A DNA stretch of 64,000 nt from Paenibacillus sp. 37 (GTDB lineage Bacteria > Bacillota > Bacilli > Paenibacillales > Paenibacillaceae): assembly GCF_008386395.1 (NCBI RefSeq), contig NZ_CP043761.1, positions 1,178,001 to 1,242,000 of the forward strand. The letters run 5' to 3'. Made by a program: the position numbers and the translations under genes. Positions 27,151-34,617 of this stretch are shown here, piece after piece. Below the pieces are notes generated by a model. The model did not search any database. It was given only the letters and a program-made list of their open reading frames with translations, and had not been told where the DNA came from. Position 1 is the stretch's first letter. The number at the start of each line of letters is the position of its first letter.

Positions 27151-27864
27151 ATGAGACAAAAAGAGATTTTAATTATTGAGGACGAGGAGTCCATTCGCGA
27201 TATTTTGTCCTATTCGTTACGTAAGGAAGGATTTGAGATCAAGGAAGCAGCTACGGGAAAAGAGGGCCTGGATCTGCTTCGGGATTCGAAGCCGGATCTG
27301 ATCCTGCTGGATCTGATGCTTCCAGACATGAGTGGTTTTGATGTGTGCAGGCAACTATCCGTGAATTCCAAGATACCCGTCATCATGATTACCGCCAAGT
27401 CGGACATGCTGGACAAGGTGCTTGGCATGGAGCTTGGGGCGGATGATTATATCACGAAGCCTTTTGATATCCGTGAGGTGGTTGCGCGCATTCGGGCGAT
27501 TTTTCGACGGATTGATCTGATCAGCGAGACACTGGAGAATCAGTCCTATGAGGTGGTAAGGCTAGGCAAGCATATTGAGATCCGCAAGGATGAACGGGAA
27601 GTGTGGAAAGACGGGGAACGGGCAGGACTCACGAATAAAGAATATGATCTGTTGTTATTTCTCGTGACCCATCATCGTAAGGTTCATACACGTTCTGAAC
27701 TGCTGGATAAGGTATGGGGATTTGATTTTGCAGGGGATACCCGAACAGTGGACATTCATGTGCAACGGATTCGTAAGAAACTGGATAGTGGTGTGCAAGG
27801 TATTTCGATGATTGAAACGGTATTCGGTGTGGGGTACAAGCTGAATATTCAGGTACAGACATGA
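27151..27864 (+). CDS. OmpR/PhoB-family response regulator
   Basis: A 237-residue two-domain regulator. The receiver domain has acidic 'IIEDEES', the phospho-acceptor Asp in 'PDLILLDLMLPDMSGFD' (about residue 53) and the Lys of 'ITKPFD'. The C-terminal winged helix (about 130-235) shows 'LTNKEYDLLLFLVTHHRKV' and 'RTVDIHVQRIRKKLD'. ATG 27151 is used. The stop overlaps the kinase start (ATGA). It probably binds the 11-bp-spaced repeats found upstream of the sigma gene and of the ABC efflux operon. Confidence 0.93.
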   Translation: MRQKEILIIEDEESIRDILSYSLRKEGFEIKEAATGKEGLDLLRDSKPDLILLDLMLPDMSGFDVCRQLSVNSKIPVIMITAKSDMLDKVLGMELGADDYITKPFDIREVVARIRAIFRRIDLISETLENQSYEVVRLGKHIEIRKDEREVWKDGERAGLTNKEYDLLLFLVTHHRKVHTRSELLDKVWGFDFAGDTRTVDIHVQRIRKKLDSGVQGISMIETVFGVGYKLNIQVQT

Positions 27865-29327
27865 AGTGGACGATCCAGTTTAAAATGGTGGTGCTATTCT
27901 CGGTCATTGTATTTATCGGATTCTCCGTCCTGCTGATTCTGTCCAATAAGGTAGCCCAGGAGAATATGTACCGGGAAGTGCATGAGGATATGGTGCAATC
28001 CAAAAGAAATCTGGATATCGCGCTGAATCAGTACTTCTTGATTCATAATAAACGCATGAGCAGAGACTCGCTCGAAGCAGGAAGTCGCGAGCTCGCGGAG
28101 CAGATTGGATCAGCCGTTGGTGGGGAGATTACGGTATACCGTCCCGATGCTTCGCCCTACGGATCTGCTGGTAGCAAGGTTAACGTTGCTAAGCGCTCTG
28201 ATCATCCTGATGTGGAGGAAGCCATACAATCCCGGATCGCTTATACCACAGTTGTGGATAAAGGTCGGGTCACCTCCAGTCTGTCCTTCCCGCTTCAGAT
28301 GGATCAACAATTGATTGGAATTGTGCAGTTGGAGAAGGATTACACCGACTTGTACAAACGCAATCTCCGGTTCCAGAATACGATCAAGCTGTTTGCAGCG
28401 GTTATTTTTGTATTTGTATTTATCGCATCCATCTTTATTTCCCGGAAAATTACACAACCCATCCGTGTACTGACGAAACGTTCTGCGGAAGTGGCCCATG
28501 GAAGTTTGAATGCGGACATTCAGATTACAACCAAGGATGAAATCGGTGAATTGGCTTCAAGCTTCACCGTCATGATTGATCGGGTACGGGAGCAGATTGA
28601 TGTGATTGAGCGAGAGCGGGACGAAGTGAAGCAAGTACAGGCGCGAAGCAAAGTTTTTTTTGATAATGTGACGCATGAATTGAAGACACCCTTAACGACG
28701 ATTCTGGGATACGCCCAGATTTTACGGGATAACGGATTTACCGACCAGGACTTTTTCGACAAAGGCATGAATTATATCATCAAGGAAAGCCAGCGTCTTA
28801 ACACGATGGTTGCGGATATTCTGGAGGTGTCGGTCTCTTCTGCGGTCATTCAGGCATACCGGTTCGAACGTATCGATATATCAGATATTATTCGTGAAGC
28901 TTGCGAGGACATGTCGATTAAGGCGAGCAAGTACAATATAGGCATCCACTATGAGTTGGAGGAACATCAGTATTTACAGGGAGATCGGGATAAGTTGAAG
29001 GAGGTCTTCCTCAACATCCTGGATAATTCGGTCAAGTACAGTGATGTGAACTCCATTATCGAAGTACAGTCCTTCCGGTTAGGTGATTCTATTGCTATTG
29101 TGATAAGAGATCAGGGGGAAGGAATCGGCGCTGAAGCGCTCCAGCATGTATTTGAACCCTTTTACCAGGATAAAGGAATCAACAGGGCCGAGAAAGGCAG
29201 TGCCGGACTGGGTTTGTCTATTGTGAAGAACATCGTTGAGCGTCATGGAGGAACTGTGGAGATGAAGAGCATCATGCGGGAAGGGACACAAGTGAATATC
29301 AGTCTTCCGGGGGAAATGAACGCATGA
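27861..29327 (+). CDS. Sensor histidine kinase
   Basis: A 488-residue membrane kinase: membrane helix (about 7-29), extracytoplasmic sensor (about 30-165), second helix (about 170-192), HAMP (about 195-250), HisKA with phospho-His in 'FFDNVTHELKTPLTTILGYA' (about 272), and HATPase_c with N box 'FLNILDNSVKYS' and G boxes 'DQGEGIG' and 'GSAGLGLSIVKN'. All key residues are present. It overlaps genes on both sides by 4 bases, so the regulator, kinase and the next protein are translationally coupled. The ligand is unknown; the adjacent MacAB-like pump suggests a peptide or envelope stress signal. Confidence 0.93.
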   Translation: MKWTIQFKMVVLFSVIVFIGFSVLLILSNKVAQENMYREVHEDMVQSKRNLDIALNQYFLIHNKRMSRDSLEAGSRELAEQIGSAVGGEITVYRPDASPYGSAGSKVNVAKRSDHPDVEEAIQSRIAYTTVVDKGRVTSSLSFPLQMDQQLIGIVQLEKDYTDLYKRNLRFQNTIKLFAAVIFVFVFIASIFISRKITQPIRVLTKRSAEVAHGSLNADIQITTKDEIGELASSFTVMIDRVREQIDVIERERDEVKQVQARSKVFFDNVTHELKTPLTTILGYAQILRDNGFTDQDFFDKGMNYIIKESQRLNTMVADILEVSVSSAVIQAYRFERIDISDIIREACEDMSIKASKYNIGIHYELEEHQYLQGDRDKLKEVFLNILDNSVKYSDVNSIIEVQSFRLGDSIAIVIRDQGEGIGAEALQHVFEPFYQDKGINRAEKGSAGLGLSIVKNIVERHGGTVEMKSIMREGTQVNISLPGEMNA

Positions 29328-30487
29328 GACATCCTGGATTTTGGCGTAAAAACCGTGACAGATTGATGCTGTCAGGGTTGTTGATCGCATTTGTCAGCGG
29401 AATTTTTGGGATTGGGAGCCTGTTCAGTCTCGGAAATCTCAAACCAAGAACGGTGATTTTGCCAAGTGAGCAGTTCAACAGCCGTCTGGCACCACCACCT
29501 AGCAGTACGATTCAGATCGAGTCGGCTACCAAGATTCCAAATGACTTTGCGATCTTTGATTTTGAAGTGTTAGACCGGAATACGATTATATTTAATCAAC
29601 CGGAATTTTCCTATTCAGGGCTCAAGCTGTCTCTCCTGCATCTGGATGATAAGGAAGTGAAGAACATTGCGGCTAATACGGATTACGGTGTAACGATCAG
29701 TCCGGATCACAAAAAAATCATATACTCCCAGTATCGGGCAGGTCAGACGCAGAAGACAACGTATGAGTATATGATACAGAGCGGGGAACGTCGCAAACTT
29801 CCGTACGACAACTCGTATTATCGAGTGTTTGTAGGGAACGACTCCTACATCGGTCAGGATGATCTGTCATTTAAACAAGTTGATCTGAGCCAGGGGAAGA
29901 GTCATGTCATCTACACGTATGAAGAGCTGATGAGCATGTTCACAGGACCAAGACAAGGGAAAGGTTCGAGTGATACGTTTATCGTTATGGATGTGTTGCA
30001 GGTCAGTGGGGATCACGAGCAGTTTTATATACTGGTGATGCTGAAAGACAAGTATGCCATCTATCGTGTATCGCTTGAGGATGAGCATGAAGTGAAGGCG
30101 TATGCTGCAATGGAAGACATTCAACAGTACAAGTTGCTGAAAAATGGTGACATGCTCATCCAGGGAACGATGAATAAGGTACAGGGCCTGTATCGGTATC
30201 ATGCAGCAGAGGAGCAGTATGATCTGTTATTACAAGGTTCGATCTGGAGCTTCGATCTGGATGCAGATGAATCCCGAATAGCTTACTTTTTCCCGATGGA
30301 CAGTCAGAATCAGAAGAATGAGTTGCATGTTGCCTACCTGAATGACAGCAAAATTTCGTCGGATACGGTGATCTATCGCAATATTGATAACTTCATCAGT
30401 CTGAAATGGAATGACGATGAATTATTTGCTGTAAGCAGCTCAGTGGATAAAAGTGAAATGTACCGCTTTAGTTTCAGAGCCTGGTAA
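29324..30487 (+). CDS. Membrane-anchored protein of the two-component operon, probable beta-propeller
   Basis: A 387-residue protein with a single N-terminal membrane helix ('LMLSGLLIAFVSGIFGIGSLF') and a large extracytoplasmic part rich in beta strands. Recurrent segments such as 'TDYGVTISPDHKKIIYSQY', 'IWSFDLDADESRIAYFFP' and 'ISLKWNDDELFAVSS' resemble blades of TolB-like propellers. No named family recognised. The ATGA overlap with the kinase gene implies joint function, for example as a sensor accessory (inference). Confidence 0.65.
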   Translation: MRHPGFWRKNRDRLMLSGLLIAFVSGIFGIGSLFSLGNLKPRTVILPSEQFNSRLAPPPSSTIQIESATKIPNDFAIFDFEVLDRNTIIFNQPEFSYSGLKLSLLHLDDKEVKNIAANTDYGVTISPDHKKIIYSQYRAGQTQKTTYEYMIQSGERRKLPYDNSYYRVFVGNDSYIGQDDLSFKQVDLSQGKSHVIYTYEELMSMFTGPRQGKGSSDTFIVMDVLQVSGDHEQFYILVMLKDKYAIYRVSLEDEHEVKAYAAMEDIQQYKLLKNGDMLIQGTMNKVQGLYRYHAAEEQYDLLLQGSIWSFDLDADESRIAYFFPMDSQNQKNELHVAYLNDSKISSDTVIYRNIDNFISLKWNDDELFAVSSSVDKSEMYRFSFRAW

Positions 30488-30510
30488 GCTGCGGAAGGTA
30501 TACGAATATA

Positions 30511-30560
30511 AGACCTTGGTCTGATGGAGTGATAGCTGCTCTGCGGACAAGGTCTTTTTG
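30511..30560 (+). terminator. Intrinsic terminator of the two-component operon
   Basis: AGACCTTG and CAAGGTCT arms with a loop of about 29 nt, followed by TTTTTG. It separates the signalling operon from the efflux operon promoter. Confidence 0.65.
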
Positions 30561-30569
30561 TTATGACAT

Positions 30570-30622
30570 GTTACAAGTTGGATACAACTCCGGCCAGCCC
30601 GGATACATCTCCACCCTATAAT
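30570..30622 (+). promoter_or_regulatory. Response-regulator box plus -10 upstream of ABC efflux operon
   Basis: GTTACAA-N4-GATACAACTC, then GGATACATC, then TATAAT (30617-30622). Length and internal spacing are identical to the sigma-gene module at 27004-27056. No -35 consensus stands 17 bp before the -10, which fits an activator-dependent promoter. Confidence 0.65.
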
Positions 30623-30658
30623 AAAAGGGAATGTGCTACGCGAATCTTTACATACAAG

Positions 30659-30823
30659 TTCAAAAAAACTGGTTTTCAGTACCGAGAAGATGGGATGAAG
30701 CTAGAAATGGAGTAGCAGAGCGTAGGGAAAACTACGTGAGCAACGGACATTTCGGCTGAATTCTATATTCGATGTTGATGATGTCATTAGACATCCTTCG
30801 TAATCAAAAGCGGGCTTTTTGAA
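30659..30823 (-). repeat. MITE-like dispersed repeat, copy B (inverted relative to copy A)
   Basis: 165 bp; its reverse complement aligns with 9459-9622 over almost the full length. Ends are TTCAAAAA and TTTTTGAA types. It lies inside the leader, between the regulated promoter (30570-30622) and the ATPase gene. Confidence 0.8.
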
Positions 30824-30868
30824 CAACCTCTGTACATATTTAGCAAGTAGAAAGGAAGAAATGCAGTA

Positions 30869-31552
30869 ATGCTTCAAGTTGAACAATTATCCCACTCGTT
30901 CCGCAATGGCCAGGGAACCGTGCCGGTGCTTCAGGATATCAACCTGACGATTGGAGAAGGCAAGATGGTAGCCCTGCTGGGCAGTTCTGGTTCGGGTAAA
31001 TCCACACTGCTGAATCTGATGGCGGGGCTGATGAAACCGGATCAGGGCAAGATTCTCATTGCGGGACAAGATATTGTACGTTTCAGTGAAAATCGCCTGG
31101 CTGAGTTCAGGCGCAGTCATATTGGGTTTATTTTTCAATCCTATGAACTGCTGTCCAATCTTACGATCCGGGAAAATGTAGAATTACCCTTGGTGTTTAT
31201 GGGGATAAGCCCTTCGAAACGCAAAGCAAAAGCATTGAAGTTGCTGGAACAAGTGGGACTGGGTGAAAAAGCAAACTTGTTCCCGTCCCAGTTGTCGGGC
31301 GGCCAACAACAACGTGTCAGTATTGCACGTTCGCTTATTACCGAACCCTCGGTTATCTTTGCAGATGAGCCTACCGGGAATCTGGATACCGAGACGGAGG
31401 AAGAGATTATTGCGATTTTGCAGCAGCTTAACCGGGATATGAATACAACCTTTGTCATTGTGACACATGAAGCAGAGGTCGCGGAGCAGATGCAAGTTGT
31501 GCTTACACTGCAACATGGAATACTGGTCGAAGAGGCTGTAAGGGAAGTTTGA
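30869..31552 (+). CDS. MacB/LolD-type ABC transporter ATPase
   Basis: A 227-residue ATPase with Walker A 'GSSGSGKSTLL', Q-loop 'IFQSYELL', signature '[15 protein letters not shown]', Walker B 'VIFADEPTGNLD' and switch His 'VIVTHEAEVAEQ'. The ADEPTGNLD form is typical of the MacB/LolD/YknY group. ATG 30869 follows AAAGGAAG. It is the first gene of an ATPase-permease-adaptor operon similar to yknXYZ of Bacillus, which protects against toxic peptides. Confidence 0.93.
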   Translation: MLQVEQLSHSFRNGQGTVPVLQDINLTIGEGKMVALLGSSGSGKSTLLNLMAGLMKPDQGKILIAGQDIVRFSENRLAEFRRSHIGFIFQSYELLSNLTIRENVELPLVFMGISPSKRKAKALKLLEQVGLGEKANLFPSQLSGGQQQRVSIARSLITEPSVIFADEPTGNLDTETEEEIIAILQQLNRDMNTTFVIVTHEAEVAEQMQVVLTLQHGILVEEAVREV

Positions 31553-31570
31553 GGCAAAAGGAGAGGAAAT

Positions 31571-32941
31571 GTGAGAATACGGGATGTAGCACGTATGGCC
31601 TGGGGACAGATCATTCGCAGAAAAATGGTCACACTGCTGTGTATGATGGGGCTGTCCATTGGTTCTGCCGCCATGATTATTGCACTTAGCGTGGGGCAGT
31701 CCGTACAGACCTATAGCGAGAAAACATTGAACGACAATTACAAGATGGATGAAATCACGATTACGCCCAATGAAGGCATACGTACCGGGAACGGCAAGGG
31801 GAATAGTCAGACATCGAAGTTTGAACGGGGAGCATTGACGTTGGAAAAGATTCAGATTATCCAAAGACTTCCCCATGTTGTTGCCGTGGCTCCCATGTTA
31901 AAGCTGGATTCGCTGGAAATGGTGCTTCCGGATGGTCGCAGCACGTATGTTGAGGTCATTGGTACCCAGCTGGAGACCCTGGGCGGGTTTGGATACAAGT
32001 ATGCTGAGGGACGTGGGGCAGAGGATGGTCGTATGGCGGTAACCAGTTATGGGGCTGCATTCGGACTCGTGGACCCCAAAGTAACTCAGAAGTTATTCGA
32101 GCAGTTGAATGCTGATCCATATAACAACGAGCTTTTGGAACAGTTTATGGAAATGTCCGCCAAGCAGGATCAGCTGGTTCAGCAGCTGGTTCAGTTCCGA
32201 TATGAAGATTATGCGAATGCAAGCAAAACCAAAATGAGTGGCTCTATACGCGTGTCTGGAGAGTTGACGAAGCCTTCCAACATGGATGAGATGAGCGCTC
32301 AAAACGATAAAAAAGTATATCTGCCGCTCGATACAGCTCGTGCATTGCAGGATGAGCTTGGATTACAGCAGGCCGACAGCAGTGCGGCCAAGCATCTTAA
32401 CTCGGCTCTGGTCAAGGTTGAGGACAAACGTTATGTATCCCAGGTGGAAGAACAGATTAAAAAGCTGACTTTAAATACACAGAGTAATCTGTTCCAGGAA
32501 GAAGCGATGTCAGGTCAACTGGCAATGTACCAAAAAGCGGCATTGGGAATCGGCGGTTTTATCATGCTGCTGGCCTCATTATCCATTATTGTAGCGATGA
32601 TTATGTCTACGCATCAGCGTCGTAAACAGATTGGTGTGATGAAGGTGCTGGGCGCAAATCTGTGGCAGATCCGTCAGATGTTTATTACGGAAGCAGCGAT
32701 GCTTGGATTAATGGGCGGCGTGGCTGGTGTGGGGATTGCCTTTGCTGCCCTCGGCGGGGTGAACAGTCTGCTGGCGAGTCAGATGGCAGATCAGATGAAT
32801 GGTCCGATGACCGTCGTTATTCAGCAATCCGCTCTGCCACTCGGCATCGTTTTTGCTGTTCTGGTTGGCATTGTATCAGGTATATATCCGGCAATCAGCG
32901 CATCTCGAACCAATGCATTAACTGTGATCAAATCAATGTAA
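31571..32941 (+). CDS. MacB/FtsX-type ABC permease
   Basis: A 456-residue permease starting at GTG 31571 with GGAGAGG upstream. N-terminal membrane helix (about 18-40), MacB-like extracytoplasmic domain (about 45-310), then three C-terminal helices (about 325-350, 380-400, 420-445) of the FtsX type with 'MKVLGANLWQIRQMFITEAA'. It is mechanotransmission-type machinery pairing with the ATPase and the adaptor. Some FtsX permeases have shorter ectodomains; this one has a longer, Gln/Lys-rich insert near 180-215. Confidence 0.92.
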   Translation: MRIRDVARMAWGQIIRRKMVTLLCMMGLSIGSAAMIIALSVGQSVQTYSEKTLNDNYKMDEITITPNEGIRTGNGKGNSQTSKFERGALTLEKIQIIQRLPHVVAVAPMLKLDSLEMVLPDGRSTYVEVIGTQLETLGGFGYKYAEGRGAEDGRMAVTSYGAAFGLVDPKVTQKLFEQLNADPYNNELLEQFMEMSAKQDQLVQQLVQFRYEDYANASKTKMSGSIRVSGELTKPSNMDEMSAQNDKKVYLPLDTARALQDELGLQQADSSAAKHLNSALVKVEDKRYVSQVEEQIKKLTLNTQSNLFQEEAMSGQLAMYQKAALGIGGFIMLLASLSIIVAMIMSTHQRRKQIGVMKVLGANLWQIRQMFITEAAMLGLMGGVAGVGIAFAALGGVNSLLASQMADQMNGPMTVVIQQSALPLGIVFAVLVGIVSGIYPAISASRTNALTVIKSM

Positions 32942-32969
32942 TTTTATCAGCGAAAGGGAAATTGGGCAC

Positions 32970-34046
32970 ATGAAGAAATGGATTAAAATCATCATCACCG
33001 TTGTACTTTTGGCAGGTGCAGGGTACTGGTTGTATGAAAAGTACAAGCCAAAACCGGAGGCACCTATAGAGATTCCGCCCCCGATTACTTTTGATGTGAC
33101 ACAGGAAACGATGACGCAAACGATACAGGTGAAAGGGAAATCCGTATACACCGATCAGACGGATATCTTCGCTCCGTATGCTTCCAACATCAAGCAGTGG
33201 CACGTGAAAAGTGGTGAGCAGGTGAGCAAAGGCGATATCCTGTTTACCCTCGACACTTCCACGTTACAAACAGAAGTAGAACAGTTGCAGAGTGATCTGG
33301 AGAAAGCCCAGCTGGAAAATAAGATGAATCAGGTTAGCCTGGATCAGGCGAATATGAGTGAGACGCTTGGCGTGACGGAAGAGGAGCGCAAGAAGGCATT
33401 TGCAGATCGGGAAGGTAAACGCCTGACGAATGAATTGAATCAAAAAGCGCTGGTCCTCAAGGAGAAGGAGATACAGAAAAAGCAGGCAGTAATAAGTAAG
33501 TCTGTTGTGTATGCTTCCGCTTCCGGTATATTTCAGATGAATGAAGAGGATAGCAAGACACGTGTGGTGACGGAAGGACAGCTGATCGGATCCATTACAA
33601 ACATCAGCAAACTGAAATTTATGACGATTGTTGGTGAGGAAGAAATGTTCAGGCTCAAGGTGGGCATGCCAGTTAAGGTGCGAATGACAGCACAGAAAGA
33701 CCTGCAATTCACCGGGAAGGTGAGCAAGGTATCCAAATTCGCCCGCAAGAGTACGGATACGGACCTCAAGCAAGCATCCCAGTTTGACGTGGTCATTGAT
33801 CTGAAGCCTGACGCCAGAATGTATGGAGGCGTGAGTCTGGAAGGCGATATCGAGACGATGCGGAAGGATAAAGTGACGGTTGTGTCCAGCCTGGCGATTA
33901 TGCGGGATCAGACCGAGCCTTACGTACTGTTAGACAAGGGCAATGGACAGACCGCGCCGCTGACGATCCAGGCTGGAATGGAATCGGGGGACAAGACGGA
34001 AGTAGTTAGTGGCTTGAAACCGGGAGACATTGTCGTTTTGCCTTAG
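32970..34046 (+). CDS. Efflux adaptor (HlyD/MacA/YknX family)
   Basis: A 358-residue membrane-fusion-type adaptor: N-terminal membrane helix 'IIITVVLLAGAGYWLY', lipoyl half 'PYASNIKQWHVKSGEQVSKG', a coiled coil (about 95-175), second lipoyl half 'YASASGIFQ', and beta-barrel domains to the end. ATG 32970 follows GAAAGGGAAA. In Gram-positives such adaptors assist MacB-like pumps without an outer-membrane channel. It is the last gene of the operon. Confidence 0.92.
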   Translation: MKKWIKIIITVVLLAGAGYWLYEKYKPKPEAPIEIPPPITFDVTQETMTQTIQVKGKSVYTDQTDIFAPYASNIKQWHVKSGEQVSKGDILFTLDTSTLQTEVEQLQSDLEKAQLENKMNQVSLDQANMSETLGVTEEERKKAFADREGKRLTNELNQKALVLKEKEIQKKQAVISKSVVYASASGIFQMNEEDSKTRVVTEGQLIGSITNISKLKFMTIVGEEEMFRLKVGMPVKVRMTAQKDLQFTGKVSKVSKFARKSTDTDLKQASQFDVVIDLKPDARMYGGVSLEGDIETMRKDKVTVVSSLAIMRDQTEPYVLLDKGNGQTAPLTIQAGMESGDKTEVVSGLKPGDIVVLP

Positions 34047-34118
34047 ATGTAGGAATTTAAGAATAAGGCATTATATGTAATGACTAGCTAGACGAGCGGG
34101 TAAATTCGGCATTGTAAA

Positions 34119-34168
34119 ACACGAGGTTCATTGTGGCAGATTGCCAGCATGGACCTCGTGTGTCTTTT
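34119..34168 (+). terminator. Intrinsic terminator of the ABC efflux operon
   Basis: ACACGAGGTTCAT and ATGGACCTCGTGT arms (one G-T pair) around a 17-nt loop, followed by GTCTTTT. Confidence 0.8.
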
Positions 34169-34236
34169 GGAGCAAGGGATGTCCAGAATCCTGCCTGAAT
34201 TATGGAAAAAAATATAATTAAATTTATATAATTCAA

Positions 34237-34265
34237 TTTACAGTAAAATTTACATGTCGTATAAT
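34237..34265 (+). promoter_or_regulatory. Strong sigma-A promoter upstream of GH6 gene
   Basis: TTTACA (34237-34242), exactly 17 bp, TATAAT (34260-34265). It lies about 350 bases before the cellulase start, giving a long leader. Confidence 0.7.
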
Positions 34266-34294
34266 CAGAACATAAGGAGGTGACACCAAACATC

Positions 34295-34312
34295 ATGTTT
34301 GTAGATGGATAG
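34295..34312 (+). CDS. Possible five-codon leader peptide upstream of GH6 gene
   Basis: A perfect AAGGAGGTGA site (34274-34283) stands 11 bases before ATG 34295, which encodes only MFVDG before TAG. It is followed directly by AGGC-GAAG-GCCT and eight T residues (34311-34329). The strength of the ribosome site with so short a frame suggests a regulatory leader rather than a functional peptide. Confidence 0.35.
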   Translation: MFVDG

Positions 34313-34338
34313 GCGAAGGCCTTTTTTTTAACTGTTTG

Positions 34339-34354
34339 AAGAAAGCGCTTACCA
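34339..34354 (+). promoter_or_regulatory. Candidate CcpA cre site upstream of GH6 gene
   Basis: AAGAAAGCGCTTACCA matches the cre consensus WTGNAARCGNWWWCAW except at two positions and keeps the GAAAGCGCTT core. Located downstream of the promoter, it would work as a roadblock. Confidence 0.45.
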
Positions 34355-34617
34355 AATTTAGGATTCAGACATCCCATAAGTCATTTTTCACACTTCTTCA
34401 TGTCTAACACACGTTCAACCACACCCACCATATTATACTCATTCACATGATTCGCCCTCACACACCATTTGTTTGCTCAAGATTCCAGTGATACAACCAT
34501 TTCTTTTGGAGGTGATACAACCAACTCATCCGAACGTTCTCTTCGTGCTAAGCATCATAATGACACAGAGGATCAGACATGAGTACAACCCAATCTAACT
34601 AAAGGAAAGGTGGAACT

